In this document: piece by piece, positions 25,262 through 35,254 of the stretch | How the letters are laid out: each line of letters starts with the position of its first letter | How positions within the stretch are numbered: position 1 is the first letter of the stretch | Assembly (NCBI RefSeq): GCF_000186345.1 | Contig: NC_014962.1 | Location: forward strand, 3,748,450 to 3,812,449 | Length of the DNA: 64,000 bases | Origin: Isosphaera pallida ATCC 43644 | Lineage (GTDB): Bacteria; Planctomycetota; Planctomycetia; Isosphaerales; Isosphaeraceae | Reading direction: 5' to 3' | Translations under genes and position numbers: made by a program | Notes under the pieces: generated by a model | Database searches by the model: none | Told to the model about the DNA's origin: nothing | Seen by the model: only the letters and a program-made list of their open reading frames with translations

Positions 25262-27508
25262 ATGAACGATCAGCTCAAGCGTTTTTTGATCTTCCTGCCG
25301 TTGGCGATGGCGATTTTGGTGTTCTCGCCCCTCGTCATGGAGCGTTTGGGATTGGTGCCGCCGCCACCTCCTCCGGCTGATCCCGCGCTTGCCGCCAACG
25401 ACGACGCCCCAGAGGAAAAGCCCGTCGCCAAGGACGGTCAGGAGGGCTCTATGCCCGCCCCGCCTGCGGGACAACCCCCCCAGGCCGAACCCGTCCCACC
25501 ACCCTCCGCGGCGGATGTCAAAATCTGGCCCTCCGATGAACTAGTCCTAGGGTCGTCAGACCCCGATAACCAGGCCGGCTTCTTCCTCAAGCTCGTGATT
25601 GATCAACGCGGCGGCGGCGTCGTTCGGGCGGAAAGTGCGCTCTACGAGTCCGAACACGACTTCAAAGGCGGCTCCACCGGACCGCTTGTCTTGATCGAGC
25701 GTTTGGAGGATCACCCCGCCCCCCTCGGCCTGGACCTGGTGCGGTTCAAAGGAGCCTCGGGCGCGATCTCAGCGGGCGACCCCAGCCTGCGACTTAGCAA
25801 CGTCACCTGGGAAGTGTTACCGGACGCCCAAGGCCGGGCCGTGACACCGCTCGAAGATGGCGGCCAGGAACTACGACTCCAAACCCAGGTCGGTCAGCCG
25901 CCGGTCACGGTCGTCAAAACCTATCGTCTGCGTCCCCGAACCGACGGGTTCGAGCATGAACTCAAGTTCGTCTCCCCCGAGGACCGGGAGATTGCCTACC
26001 GGCTGCTCGTCCCCTACGGCCTGCCGGTCGAAGGGGCCTGGTACACCATGACCTTCCGTGACTTCTTCCACGCCGGGGAAAACCAGGGCCAGGTCGAAAT
26101 CGCCACCCTCACCGCTTCGGACGTGAGTTGGTATTACGGCAAGGGCAAGGATTACCAGGAAACCTATCAGACCTATCCCCTCCGGTTCACCGGGATCGAG
26201 AACCGCTACTTCGCCGTGTTCCTCGCCCCCCAACAACCCAACCTAACCCAGGCGGACCGCTATGACCAGGAGACCGTGCCGCTCGAACTGCGCGCCAACC
26301 CGGCCAACCGCGCGTTGTCGGACATCGCCGCCGAAGTCGTCTCCCGGCCCATCAGCCTGACCGCCAACCAACCCGTGGTTCACACCTACAAAGTGTTCGC
26401 CGGTCCCAAAGACCGCGATCGCCTCCTCGCCTTCGGCGTCCCCGGGGCCGATGAACTCGCCGCCTTCCGCGCTGGGTTTTCAATCCCCCTAGCCGGATCA
26501 ATGTCCAAATACGTCATCTCCCCGCTGTTGCGCATCACCTACGGCCTCACTGAATCGGTCTCCCGGCTCTTTGGCGGCACCCAAGGCAACTACGGCGTGG
26601 CGATCATCCTCATGACCTGCTTCATCCGCCTCTGCCTGTTCCCACTGAGCCGCAAACAGGCGGTCATGGCGAAAAAGATGCAGGATTTGCAGCCGTTGAT
26701 CAAAGAGATTCAGGACAAGATCGCCAAGGGCCGCAACCTGATGGATCTCAGTCAGGAGGAAAAGCTCCAACTCCAGCAGGAAACCTGGGCGCTGTACGGC
26801 CGCCACAAGGTCAACCCCATCTCCGCGGGCTGTCTGCCGGCCTTGATCCAGCTGCCAGTCATGGTCGGTCTTTGGCAAGCCCTCAACCAATCGGTGGACC
26901 TACGCAACGCCACCTTCCTCTACATCGACAACCTGGCCGCCCCCGACATGCTGGCCCGCTTCCCCTTCGGCTGGGATCTTCCCTTCCTGGGCCCCTACTT
27001 CAACCTGCTGCCAATCCTGGCCGTCGGTCTGACCCTAGTGCAAATGAAACTCTTCTCGCCGCCCCCGGCTAACCCCGAGGCCGAAATGCAGCAGAAGATT
27101 TTCAAATACATGATGGTTTTCTTTATGTTCATGTTCTATAAATTACCGTCAGGTTTGGGAGTGTACTTCATCACCAGTTCGCTTTGGCAGGTGGGTGAGC
27201 GTTTGTTGGTCAACTGGCTGGCCAAGCGTAACCCGGTTGACGTTTACGAGGTGGAGCGGCAGGCGCGGGAGAATCCTAAGCTCAAGCCCAAGGGCCTGCT
27301 AGCGCGTTTGGCCGAGGCCGCCGAGCGTGAGCGGACCATCCGCAACGCTGACCCCAATGGTGGTCCCGACCGCGACTCGGCCGCGGGAATCCTGGCCGCG
27401 ATCAAGGGCGAATCTCGACCGACCGGCGAGGCGGCCAAGCCGTCCAAGACCGGCTCGCGTCCAGCCACCCCTCGTCGTTCCTCCCCAAAGCGAAACCGCA
27501 AGAAGTAA
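25262..27508 (+). CDS. yidC: Membrane protein insertase YidC
   Basis: Inserts inner-membrane proteins, alone or with SecYEG. The 748-residue protein has an N-terminal signal-anchor helix (about 7-27), a Pro-rich linker (about 35-90), a large periplasmic beta-domain, and the conserved insertase core from YVISPLLRITYGLTESVS through GNYGVAIILMTCFIRL, ISAGCLPALIQLPVMVGLW and FKYMMVFFMFMFYKLPSGL. The C-terminal tail is basic and Lys/Arg-rich, as expected for ribosome binding. The start at 25262 gives the usual N terminus, but its ribosome binding site is weak. Gram-negative-type length fits an outer-membrane-bearing bacterium. Confidence 0.95.
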   Translation: MNDQLKRFLIFLPLAMAILVFSPLVMERLGLVPPPPPPADPALAANDDAPEEKPVAKDGQEGSMPAPPAGQPPQAEPVPPPSAADVKIWPSDELVLGSSDPDNQAGFFLKLVIDQRGGGVVRAESALYESEHDFKGGSTGPLVLIERLEDHPAPLGLDLVRFKGASGAISAGDPSLRLSNVTWEVLPDAQGRAVTPLEDGGQELRLQTQVGQPPVTVVKTYRLRPRTDGFEHELKFVSPEDREIAYRLLVPYGLPVEGAWYTMTFRDFFHAGENQGQVEIATLTASDVSWYYGKGKDYQETYQTYPLRFTGIENRYFAVFLAPQQPNLTQADRYDQETVPLELRANPANRALSDIAAEVVSRPISLTANQPVVHTYKVFAGPKDRDRLLAFGVPGADELAAFRAGFSIPLAGSMSKYVISPLLRITYGLTESVSRLFGGTQGNYGVAIILMTCFIRLCLFPLSRKQAVMAKKMQDLQPLIKEIQDKIAKGRNLMDLSQEEKLQLQQETWALYGRHKVNPISAGCLPALIQLPVMVGLWQALNQSVDLRNATFLYIDNLAAPDMLARFPFGWDLPFLGPYFNLLPILAVGLTLVQMKLFSPPPANPEAEMQQKIFKYMMVFFMFMFYKLPSGLGVYFITSSLWQVGERLLVNWLAKRNPVDVYEVERQARENPKLKPKGLLARLAEAAERERTIRNADPNGGPDRDSAAGILAAIKGESRPTGEAAKPSKTGSRPATPRRSSPKRNRKK

Positions 27509-27546
27509 ACCACGCTCGACGCCCGGATTTCCCGCCTGACTCCTTG

Positions 27547-27563
27547 GCTTGCTCCAAGCAAGC
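27547..27563 (+). terminator. Hairpin downstream of yidC
   Basis: GCTTGCT (27547-27553) and AGCAAGC (27557-27563) form a perfect 7-bp stem with a three-base loop, 39 bases after the yidC stop. No U-tract follows, so termination is a guess from position. Confidence 0.35.
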
Positions 27564-27706
27564 GTGAGGGCAATCGGGCGGGTTCCCGCTGCTCTTCTTG
27601 CTCGCCTCCACCCACCCTCACCGCCCTTCTTCGCGTATGCTCCGCTCATGGACGCATCCTGAGGGGCGGTCCCTCCTCTTCCCCACCGCCTGGGAGTTCC
27701 CACCCC

Positions 27707-28402
27707 ATGACTCGAGTTTTTTCCCTTTCCTGCCCTTGTTGCGTCCTGGGTTTGACTCTGTTCCTGGCCGGCTTCTGTTCTTGGCAGGCGGTTCAAGCCC
27801 GCTCCATGCCACCCGCTGCGCACGACGAAGCAGGGTTCATTCCTCTGTTCGACGGCGAAACCCTAAATGGGTGGATCGGTTCGGTCGATGGCTATACTGT
27901 CGAGGACGGTGCCATTGTCTGCATCCCCAACAAAGGCGGCAACCTCTACACCGCTAAGGAGTACAGTGACTTCGTGCTGCGTCTGGAGTTTAAGCTGACC
28001 CCGGGGGCCAACAACGGGATTGGACTCCGCGCGCCGCTTGAAGGAGACGCTGCCTATGTCGGGTTGGAGTGTCAAATCCTCGATGACACCGCCCCACAAT
28101 ACGCCGGTCGCCTCAAGAATTACCAATATCACGGGTCGATTTATGGAATCCTGCCTGCCAAAACCGGCCACCTCAAACCGGTGGGCGAATGGAACACCCA
28201 GGAAATTCGTCTCGAAGGCCGCAACGTTAAGGTGACGCTCAATGGTGTGGTGATTGTCGAAGGAAATCTAGACGACGCCTCCACCCCCAAGACCATCGAC
28301 GGCCGCGACCATCCTGGCCTAGCTCGGACCTCCGGCCACATCGGTTTTCTGGGACACGGCTCCAAGGTTTGGTTCCGCAACATCCGCATCAAGCCGTTGT
28401 GA
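27707..28402 (+). CDS. Secreted DUF1080 (3-keto-disaccharide hydrolase-like) protein
   Basis: A 231-residue protein with signal peptide (LGLTLFLAGFCSWQAVQA) followed by one DUF1080 domain: FIPLFDGETLNGWIGS, VEDGAIVC, LRLEFKLTPGANNGIGLR, YHGSIYGILPA, GEWNTQEI and the C-terminal GHIGFLGHGSKVWFRNIRI. The domain has a concanavalin-like beta-jelly roll and is expanded in Planctomycetes, where it is linked to carbohydrate processing. GGGAG precedes the ATG by about ten bases. It stands alone and is convergent with the PfpI gene. Confidence 0.93.
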   Translation: MTRVFSLSCPCCVLGLTLFLAGFCSWQAVQARSMPPAAHDEAGFIPLFDGETLNGWIGSVDGYTVEDGAIVCIPNKGGNLYTAKEYSDFVLRLEFKLTPGANNGIGLRAPLEGDAAYVGLECQILDDTAPQYAGRLKNYQYHGSIYGILPAKTGHLKPVGEWNTQEIRLEGRNVKVTLNGVVIVEGNLDDASTPKTIDGRDHPGLARTSGHIGFLGHGSKVWFRNIRIKPL

Positions 28403-28431
28403 GCCCGCCGCGTTCCTCATGGATTTGACAG

Positions 28432-28488
28432 CACGGCCATCGAGGCGTTGGAGTCTCTCGGATTCCCGACGCATCGACGGCCGTGTTT
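28432..28488. terminator. Long near-perfect hairpin between convergent genes
   Basis: Bases 28432-28448 pair with 28469-28485 at 15 of 17 positions (outer stem CACGGCC/GGCCGTG), with a 20-base loop and TTTCC after it. It lies between the 3' ends of the DUF1080 and PfpI genes, so it is a good candidate for a bidirectional terminator. Confidence 0.6.
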
Positions 28489-28526
28489 CCTTGAGGGGAT
28501 TCCAACGAGGTTTCGAATTCCTTGTC

Positions 28527-29057
28527 TCAACTGCCCGCCAGCGCCCGCATGAAGCCGATCATGAAGTCGGGCAGGTCAGCGGGGGTGCGGCTGGTAACGA
28601 GGTTGCCGTCCACCACGCAAGCGGCATCTTCCCAGACCCCGCCGGCGTTGACCACGTCATCCTTGATGGCGTAGAACCCGGTTACTTTGCGGCCCTTCAG
28701 ACACTTGGCCGAGCAGAGCATCCAAGGGCCGTGACAAATCGCCGCGAGGATTTTGCCCTTCACCGCGGCGGTGGTCACCAGGTCGATCATCGCGGGATGG
28801 CGACGCATGTGGTCGGGCGAGTAGCCGCCAGGAATGATGATCCCATCGAAGTCGTCGGCCGTGACCTCGCTCATGGAGGTGTCCGGCTTGCAGGGATAGC
28901 CGTGCTTAGAGGCGTAGGTCTCGCCCACCTTGGGACCGACGAGCTTGACCAGACAGCCCGCCTCCCGCAGACGATAGTAGGGATACCACAGTTCAAGATC
29001 CTCGTAGAACTTTTCCACAAGGATGGCCACCCGTTTGCCTTTGAGGTCGAGAGACAT
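28527..29057 (-). CDS. DJ-1/PfpI family protein
   Basis: A 176-residue type 1 glutamine-amidotransferase-like protein of the PfpI/YhbO group: KRVAILVEKFYEDLELWYP, DGIIIPGGYSPD, and the nucleophile elbow AAICHGPWML with C108 followed by His. The family includes glyoxalase III or deglycase-like and chaperone members, so the exact reaction is open. ATG 29057 has GGAG ten bases upstream. It follows the SDR gene by about 80 bases in the same direction. Confidence 0.88.
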   Translation of the reverse strand: MSLDLKGKRVAILVEKFYEDLELWYPYYRLREAGCLVKLVGPKVGETYASKHGYPCKPDTSMSEVTADDFDGIIIPGGYSPDHMRRHPAMIDLVTTAAVKGKILAAICHGPWMLCSAKCLKGRKVTGFYAIKDDVVNAGGVWEDAACVVDGNLVTSRTPADLPDFMIGFMRALAGS

Positions 29058-29136
29058 GAGGAAACCGCTCCGGGAGGGATAGGACCAGGGGAGGACAGGG
29101 TTGAATTGAAATGCGCCGCGCCTGCGCTTCGTCACA

Positions 29137-30231
29137 TCACGGGGCGGTCGCGGCCGGCACGGCGGGGTTCGCCGTGACTTGGGTTTGACTTTGAGCGCCG
29201 TTCTCCGAGACAGGCTTGGGAGCCAGGTCGTTCATGGTCGCGGTCATGGCGGTGTCGAAATCATAAGGGGGTCGATAGTCGAGAATGCGTTGGGCTTTGG
29301 CGATTGAGAAGTCGAGATGAAGGCCCAGAAACTTGTAGCGGGCTTTGTTAATGAGGGGCGGATCGGTCAGACCCAACCGCTTGGCGCGACGTTCCAGCAG
29401 CACGGCGGCCAGATAGGCCAAACGACGGGGCAACTTGCGCCTAGGAGGTGTGATCCCCGCTAGTTCCGCCACCTTAGTGACGAACCGCTTTTTGGAAACC
29501 GGCTGGCCGTCAGTGATGTTGAAGATCTCGCCCACCGCTTCGGGAACCTCAGCAGCCCGCTCGATCGCGTGGACCAGATTCTTGACGTACACGCAGTTGA
29601 GCGCTTGCTCACCCGAGCCGAGGTACCAGAATTTGCCGTCTCGGAGCGCTTTGAGCAGCTTGGGGATCACCGTGCGGTCACGCTCGCCATAAATGAAGCC
29701 AGGCCGGACCACCGTGGCGGCCAGTCCTTTCTCCTTGACGTAGGACATGACCAGGTCTTCGGCCTCGATTTTGGAACGGGTGTAGCCATCCAGCGCGTGG
29801 ATCGCTGGGGGCACGGTTTCGTCGGTGCCGAAGTGGTCGCGGCCCTCGTAAACCCCCAGCGAACTGACGTGCACGAACCGCTTGACCTTTTCCTCCACCG
29901 CTGCGTCCAATAGAAACTTGAGCGCATGGACATTCAAGCGGCGGAATTCGTCGAGAGGTCCCCAGTCGCCCACCTTGGCGGCGGCGTTGACCACCACGTC
30001 GGCCCCTCGGCAACCCTCACGCAACGCCTCGGCGTCCTCTAGGTCGCCTCGGATCAACTCGACCCCCCAACGCTCCAGCAAGCGGGTGTCGGAACCCTGA
30101 CGCACTAGCGCTTTGACATGATGGTTTTTCGAGACCGCCGACTCTACCACATGACTGCCCACCAATCCGGTGCCGCCGGTCACAAACAGAGTCAAACGTC
30201 TCACGTCTTCCATTCCGGGTGAATCATTCAT
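29137..30231 (-). CDS. NAD-dependent epimerase/dehydratase-type SDR
   Basis: A 364-residue extended SDR. TGGTGLVG (18-25) is the NAD(P)-binding loop, VVNAAAKVGDWGP marks the NNAG-like region, and Y-x-x-x-K occurs as YTRSK with an upstream SS in HVSSLGVYEG. The best overall match is the 3-beta-hydroxysteroid dehydrogenase/epimerase group that acts on sterols, isoprenoid or sugar substrates; no substrate can be assigned. The final 40 residues are polar. ATG 30231 has GGGAG eight bases upstream. It lies downstream of the transaldolase gene on the same strand. Confidence 0.85.
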   Translation of the reverse strand: MNDSPGMEDVRRLTLFVTGGTGLVGSHVVESAVSKNHHVKALVRQGSDTRLLERWGVELIRGDLEDAEALREGCRGADVVVNAAAKVGDWGPLDEFRRLNVHALKFLLDAAVEEKVKRFVHVSSLGVYEGRDHFGTDETVPPAIHALDGYTRSKIEAEDLVMSYVKEKGLAATVVRPGFIYGERDRTVIPKLLKALRDGKFWYLGSGEQALNCVYVKNLVHAIERAAEVPEAVGEIFNITDGQPVSKKRFVTKVAELAGITPPRRKLPRRLAYLAAVLLERRAKRLGLTDPPLINKARYKFLGLHLDFSIAKAQRILDYRPPYDFDTAMTATMNDLAPKPVSENGAQSQTQVTANPAVPAATAP

Positions 30232-30434
30232 CAATGCGACTCCCTTCGATGGGATTGAGTTGGGTGGGGGTTGATGAGGGGGTCGAACAGTCGGGCAATC
30301 TCAAGATAGAGAGAGAGGCACCAACCGTGCCCAAGCAGCTCCGACCGTTCGACCTGTCCTGGTGGGGACGCGATTCCTCGGCGCGACTCCAAGAGGCGAG
30401 TTGGTCGGTGGGGCCGATCGACGCCCGCGTTTGG

Positions 30435-31412
30435 TCAGGCTCCGGCGGCGACCAGCTTCTCAAGCGCGAAGGCTTCCAGTTTGCGGGCGTCGGCGTTGAA
30501 CTTGCGAATGCCTTCGGCCAGCTTTTCGGTCGCCATTGCGTCCTCGTTGTGCATCCAGCGGAACGTTTTCTCATCCAGCGAGATGCGGGGATGATCCGAC
30601 GCCTTGGCACGCTCGACCGTCAACACCACGGGAACCTCGCCCTCGGTGGCAGCCATTGTTTGGATCAGGTCAGGGCTGATAGTCAAAAGGTCGCAACCGG
30701 CCAAGCGCACGATCTGCTCGACCTTGCGAAAACTCGCCCCCATCACCTGGGTGGGATAATCATACTTCTTGAAGTATTCATAAATTCGGGTCACACTGGC
30801 CACGCCGGGGTCCTGGTCGGCGGGAATGTCGGCCACGCCCCGTTCCTTCTTGTACCAGTCGTAAATCCGACCCACAAACGGTGAGATCAGAGTGACGCCC
30901 GCCTCAGCGCAGGCGACTGCCTGGGCGAAGCTGAACAGCAGGGTAAGGTTGCAGTGAATCCCCTGCCGCTCTAGCTGACGCGCTGCCTGGATACCCTCCC
31001 AGGTGCTGGCGATCTTGATCAAGACCCGCTCCTTGCCGACGCCGGCCTCCTCGTAGAGACCAATCAACCGCTGGGCTTTGGCGATCGTGGCTTCGGTGTC
31101 GAAGCTCAACGCCGCGTCCACCTCGGTGGAGACCCGTCCGGGAATGAGTTTGAGAATCTCAAGACCGAAGGCGACCCCCAGCTTGTCGAGGAAGGCTTCG
31201 GCCCGCGCTTGGGTTCCTGATCCGGCGGCGTGGTGTTCGGCATAGTCAATCGCCTCCTCCACGAGGTGACGATACCGTTCCTTTTGAGCCGCTTGGAGCA
31301 ACAGCGAGGGGTTAGTGGTGGCGTCCTGGGGCTTGGTTTGGGCGATCGCGTCGATGTCGCCAGTATCGGCCACCACCACCGTGGATCGTCGCAGCGATTC
31401 GAGCAGGTTCAT
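30435..31412 (-). CDS. tal: Transaldolase
   Basis: Transfers a dihydroxyacetone unit in the non-oxidative pentose phosphate pathway. The 325-residue sequence has [18 protein letters not shown], the Schiff-base lysine in [11 protein letters not shown], and [19 protein letters not shown], typical of the TalB subfamily. ATG 31412 has GGAG ten bases upstream. It follows pgi by 95 bases on the same strand, so the two pathway enzymes are probably co-transcribed. Confidence 0.96.
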   Translation of the reverse strand: MNLLESLRRSTVVVADTGDIDAIAQTKPQDATTNPSLLLQAAQKERYRHLVEEAIDYAEHHAAGSGTQARAEAFLDKLGVAFGLEILKLIPGRVSTEVDAALSFDTEATIAKAQRLIGLYEEAGVGKERVLIKIASTWEGIQAARQLERQGIHCNLTLLFSFAQAVACAEAGVTLISPFVGRIYDWYKKERGVADIPADQDPGVASVTRIYEYFKKYDYPTQVMGASFRKVEQIVRLAGCDLLTISPDLIQTMAATEGEVPVVLTVERAKASDHPRISLDEKTFRWMHNEDAMATEKLAEGIRKFNADARKLEAFALEKLVAAGA

Positions 31413-31507
31413 GGTCTCATTTCTCCAAGTGAAGATCATGCTCTTGGAAGTAAATCCCAGTGGAAACGGAATTTCCAATTCAGAGGGGTTGGCGTGATCC
31501 GACCTGC

Positions 31508-33136
31508 TTACCCGCGGGCCGCGAAGCGTGCTGAACCGGGGTTGGCCTCGGGGTTGACCAGAACGGCCCGGCCGTTGGCGGCGAGGTGTTCGAGCAGGAG
31601 GTAGATTGGTTCGACCTGGTCGGGGAGGCTCAAGGCTTGGGCGAGTTCCGCGGCGGTCATCGGCTGAGTGGAGGCGTGGGCGGCCAGAGCTTCGACCAAG
31701 CGTTTTTGGAGGTCCAGCACCGCAGCGGCCGCCTTTTTGCCGGCTTCGACCCCGGGTTGGTGATAGGCGTTGATGTTCACCAGGGTGGCGTAGAATCCAA
31801 CGGCGCGCTCGAACAGGGCGATCAGGCCGCCGAGGCGTTGGGCATCGACTCGGGGCAACGTAATGGTGAGCGACGCGCGGTCGTTTTCAAACAGTGCGGC
31901 GCGGGTGCCTAGGAGGAAGCCGTGGAGGTAGTCGCCCGAGGTGGCCTGAACGGCGGGATCGACCACAGATTCGGCCAGCGGGTCGCATTGGGGACCGATT
32001 GCCTCCAGAACCCGGATGAACACGGCGAAGAAGTTGGGTACGCCGTCGCGGAGTTGCTGGACATAGGCGTGTTGGTCGGTCGATCCCTTGTTGCCGTACA
32101 CCGTGATGCCCTGGTCAACCCGTTTGCCGTCCAGGTCGAGTCGTTTGCCCAGCGACTCCATGACGAGTTGCTGAAGGTACCGGCTCATGAGCAAAAGACG
32201 ATCCTTGTACGGCAGCACCACCATATCCTTTTCGCCTTTGCCGTTGGTGGCATGGAGCCAGGCCAGCGCCAGGGCGGCTGCCGGGTTGGCTAGGGGGTCA
32301 CGCAGGCGGGTGGCCTGATCGCACAGTCGCGCGCCTTCGAGCAGACCCTGGATGTCCAGCCCTTGAAGCGCTGCGGGCAGCAGACCGACGACCGAGGTTT
32401 GGGAGGTGCGGCCGCCGACCCAATCCTCCATAGGGAAGCGGGCGAGGAAGCCGTGGTCGCGGGCGTGGCGGTCGAGTTGGGAATCGACTCCGGTGATGGC
32501 GACGGCGTGGGGGCCGAATTTCAGGCCGGCGCGCTCGTAGGCGGCGGTGGCGACGAGCATGCCGTTGCGGGTTTCGGGGGTGCCGCCCGACTTACTGATG
32601 ACCACCGCGAGGGTCCGGGCCAGGCGATCGGGTCCTAGCGTTCGCAGGACGCGATCCATGCCGTCGGGGTCGGTGTTGTCGAAGAAGAACGGGGTCATGC
32701 GATCGGTAGCCGGATCACCCAGGGCGTCGGCCACCAGTTGCGGACCGAGGGCCGAGCCACCGATGCCGATGATCAGCAGGGTGTCGAACCGTCCACCCGA
32801 AGGTGGAGCCACTTGGCCGGAGTGAACCGCCTGGGCGAAGGCCCTCAGGTCGGCCAACGGTTGCTCGATGGCCCGACGCAGTTCCGGAGTGGGCGCGCGT
32901 TCGGGCGCGCGCAGCCAATAGTGGCCGACCATGCGGGCTTCGTCGGGGTTGGCGATCGCACCGGCTTCGAGTTGGTCCATCGCGTCAAAGGCGCGGGTCA
33001 TGGCCGGAGCGTGGCGCTGGAACCAGTCGTCGGGGAGGTTCATCCGGCTCAGATCGAGGGAGATGCCCAGGTTGGGGATGGTGGAGCGTTGGGTTTGGAA
33101 GCGTTGCCACAGGTCCGACGGGCGGGCGGCGGTCAT
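31508..33136 (-). CDS. pgi: Glucose-6-phosphate isomerase
   Basis: Interconverts glucose 6-phosphate and fructose 6-phosphate. The 542-residue sequence shows [25 protein letters not shown] and [10 protein letters not shown], plus the lysine and histidine motifs of the active site. The last 70 residues ([14 protein letters not shown] onward) form an added helical, winged-helix-like end that I recall from cyanobacterial-type Pgi. ATG 33136 has no obvious ribosome binding site; an open extension to 33262 exists but is low-complexity and unlike the family. Confidence 0.94.
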   Translation of the reverse strand: MTAARPSDLWQRFQTQRSTIPNLGISLDLSRMNLPDDWFQRHAPAMTRAFDAMDQLEAGAIANPDEARMVGHYWLRAPERAPTPELRRAIEQPLADLRAFAQAVHSGQVAPPSGGRFDTLLIIGIGGSALGPQLVADALGDPATDRMTPFFFDNTDPDGMDRVLRTLGPDRLARTLAVVISKSGGTPETRNGMLVATAAYERAGLKFGPHAVAITGVDSQLDRHARDHGFLARFPMEDWVGGRTSQTSVVGLLPAALQGLDIQGLLEGARLCDQATRLRDPLANPAAALALAWLHATNGKGEKDMVVLPYKDRLLLMSRYLQQLVMESLGKRLDLDGKRVDQGITVYGNKGSTDQHAYVQQLRDGVPNFFAVFIRVLEAIGPQCDPLAESVVDPAVQATSGDYLHGFLLGTRAALFENDRASLTITLPRVDAQRLGGLIALFERAVGFYATLVNINAYHQPGVEAGKKAAAAVLDLQKRLVEALAAHASTQPMTAAELAQALSLPDQVEPIYLLLEHLAANGRAVLVNPEANPGSARFAARG

Positions 33137-33409
33137 GGCGGGCGGACTCGTTGGGAAGGGGGCGGGGAACCGAGGGCCGGTGGGGTCGAGGCGAACCGGC
33201 CTCTCCCGAATCAAGCTAGCCGAGGCAGTGGCAGCGGCCAAGGCGTCGCGGCCGCGGCGCACGCGACCCGCCGCGACGTAGCTTGACTGGCTTCAGGGTA
33301 GCACCTCCCCCCCCTCTCGGGCTAGACTGGCCTCGGACCGTTGCATCGCGGTGGTTGAGACCGTGGACAGGCCTGAGGCCAAATCACCGTGCCGGAGTCG
33401 GAGTGAGTC

Positions 33410-33985
33410 GTGACCAAAACGGTCGTGTTGCTCTTGGTGGCCTTGGGTTCGGCGGCGTGGGGGCTGGATCGTCTATTGACCCGAATGGCCCGGAAACTGG
33501 GATCGCAGGGTCAGGGACCGCCTTGGGTTCGGCGGACTCGGGCCTGGCTGGATCAATGGCCCGTGATGCTCGAATTGATCCTGGGAACCCTCGTGCCGAT
33601 CCTGACCCTGGCAGGCGAGTTGGGAACCTGGAAGTCGGCCGCGACCTGGCGGGAGTGGGGCTGGCAGATCGCTCTGGCCTTCGCAGCCGGCGCGGGGATC
33701 GTGCTGGCCTTCGCGGCAGTTCGACGACCACCTTACCGTTTGGCGCGGGTGGCGTGCGCCACCGTGCTAGTGGCAGGATCGGCCGCGTCGATCGCCTCGG
33801 GTGTTCTGGGATCAGCCGACCAGGTCGGAACCGCCGGGGCGTTGATGTTGCTTTCCAGCTTCGTGCTGTTCCGTCGGGCCATGGCGCTGCTCCGCGAGCC
33901 GCGACCACCTTCCACGGCGACGGGACCGGCGTTTGTCACGATTCGGCCCCAGGGTGGAGACCAGGTGAATCGTCCGCCCGCTTGA
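33410..33985 (+). CDS. Small integral membrane protein, unknown
   Basis: A 191-residue protein with about four hydrophobic segments, among them VVLLLVALGSAAWGLD, LILGTLVPILTLAGEL, IALAFAAGAGIVLAF and LMLLSSFVLFRRAMAL. I do not recognise a family. GTG 33410 has GGAG six bases upstream, so the gene looks real. It is divergent from pgi and lies just before the ExbB operon, whose putative -35 box overlaps its stop. Confidence 0.7.
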   Translation: MTKTVVLLLVALGSAAWGLDRLLTRMARKLGSQGQGPPWVRRTRAWLDQWPVMLELILGTLVPILTLAGELGTWKSAATWREWGWQIALAFAAGAGIVLAFAAVRRPPYRLARVACATVLVAGSAASIASGVLGSADQVGTAGALMLLSSFVLFRRAMALLREPRPPSTATGPAFVTIRPQGGDQVNRPPA

Positions 33986-34011
33986 CAGCGTGTTGGGGCA
34001 TGGATGATACT
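33982..34011 (+). promoter_or_regulatory. Candidate promoter of the ExbB/ExbD operon
   Basis: TTGACA (33982-33987) is a perfect -35 and GATACT (34006-34011) a four-of-six -10, separated by 18 bases, about 165 bases before the exbB start. The -35 overlaps the stop codon of the preceding gene. Confidence 0.45.
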
Positions 34012-34177
34012 ATGAGGGCCATGTCTTGTTCGCTCAGGGTCAGTCCAGTCTCGTTCTCGCTGGGTTGGCGTTCCGACGGCTCGGCCTGATTGTGGGTCGT
34101 CCCGCCGTTTTGCCCTGTTCCCGTTTCGCCTGATCTGATCCCTCTCATCACGTCGCCTGGCACACCGGGGGAATCCG

Positions 34178-35056
34178 ATGCCCGTCCCGCACGAGTTGAA
34201 CCGTCCGGCCTGGAGCCGGTTGAACCTCTGGATTGTCGCGGCGGCCGTCACGTTGGCGGCGTTCTGGAGCGTGCCGGCCTCGGTTCTGCATGCGCAGGAT
34301 GAAGAAGGCCAACCCGCCGCGACTGCGCCCGCCGGGTCCGAGGTGGGCGAGTCCGAACCGCTGATCGGAGCCGACACCACCGGTGAGGAAGGGCCCGAGA
34401 CCAAGACCTTGCTTCAGGTGGCGATCAAAGCCTCCGGCGGGATTGGGTTGTGCTTGCTGTTGATTTCGATCTACTTCACCGCCACGGTCATCAATTTGGC
34501 GATGAATCTCCGCGTTCAAGTCGCTGTGCCGCCCGCGTTAGTTGAAAAGGTCGAGGCGGCGATCAAGGAGCGTAAATTTCAAGAGGTGTACGACGCCTGC
34601 AAGGACGACGGTTCGTTCTACGCCCGCTTGGTGCGCTCTGGGGTGGCCAACCTGCCCCAGGGCAAGACCGAAGCCAAGGAAGCGATGGAGTTTGTCTCCA
34701 ATGAAGTCGTCACCGAGATGGAGGCCAAGATCTCCTACTTGGCGGTGATCGGGACCCTGGGGCCAATGATCGGGTTGGTAGGCACGATCCTCGGGATGAT
34801 CTCGGCCTTCCGCGAACTGGCGACCTCGGTCACCGCCCAGCCCAAGCCGTACAAGGTGGCTGAAGGTATCATGGAGGCGCTGTTCCTGACCCTGGAAGGG
34901 GTCGCTTTGGCGGTGCCGGCGATCTTCTTCTTCGCCATGTTCCGCAACCGGATCGCCCGAGTGACCGTCGAGGCCAACAAGTCGGCCGAGCGGACCATCA
35001 ACAGCATCGTCGCGGCCGCCAAGCAAGCCCGCACCGCCGCGCCGCCCCAGGCGTAA
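34178..35056 (+). CDS. exbB: MotA/TolQ/ExbB proton channel protein
   Basis: A 292-residue protein of the ExbB/TolQ family, which couples the proton gradient to outer-membrane processes through ExbD/TolR. A long N-terminal segment looks like a signal peptide (LWIVAAAVTLAAFWSVPASVLHA) followed by an acidic stretch, so the family core begins near residue 80. The core has a helix at IGLCLLLISIYFTATVI and the paired helices SYLAVIGTLGPMIGLVGTILGMI and GVALAVPAIFFFAMF, with the family motif TLGPMIGLVGTILGM. It is followed on the same strand by two ExbD-like genes, which is the expected layout. Confidence 0.92.
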   Translation: MPVPHELNRPAWSRLNLWIVAAAVTLAAFWSVPASVLHAQDEEGQPAATAPAGSEVGESEPLIGADTTGEEGPETKTLLQVAIKASGGIGLCLLLISIYFTATVINLAMNLRVQVAVPPALVEKVEAAIKERKFQEVYDACKDDGSFYARLVRSGVANLPQGKTEAKEAMEFVSNEVVTEMEAKISYLAVIGTLGPMIGLVGTILGMISAFRELATSVTAQPKPYKVAEGIMEALFLTLEGVALAVPAIFFFAMFRNRIARVTVEANKSAERTINSIVAAAKQARTAAPPQA

Positions 35057-35254
35057 TCCCTCGGTCGCGCGGACGAGTTCACTGTCGCAGGGACCATTGG
35101 CCCTGGTTCCGTCTCGACCCGCCACGCCTCACGTCACTTCGACCCACGCGGCCGGTGGGGCGGCGGATTGCGTTGGAACGACCGCGCTTATGCCTGCTCC
35201 ACCCCGATAGCGTTTTGCCTCTTCACCACGCCCTCGTTCGGGAGCCGTCGGCCG

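Noticed and set aside
33283-34089. Alternative plus-strand frame over the membrane protein
   Set aside because: The frame at 33410 has a good ribosome binding site and clear hydrophobic helices; this one is Gly/Arg-rich and looks like a shadow.
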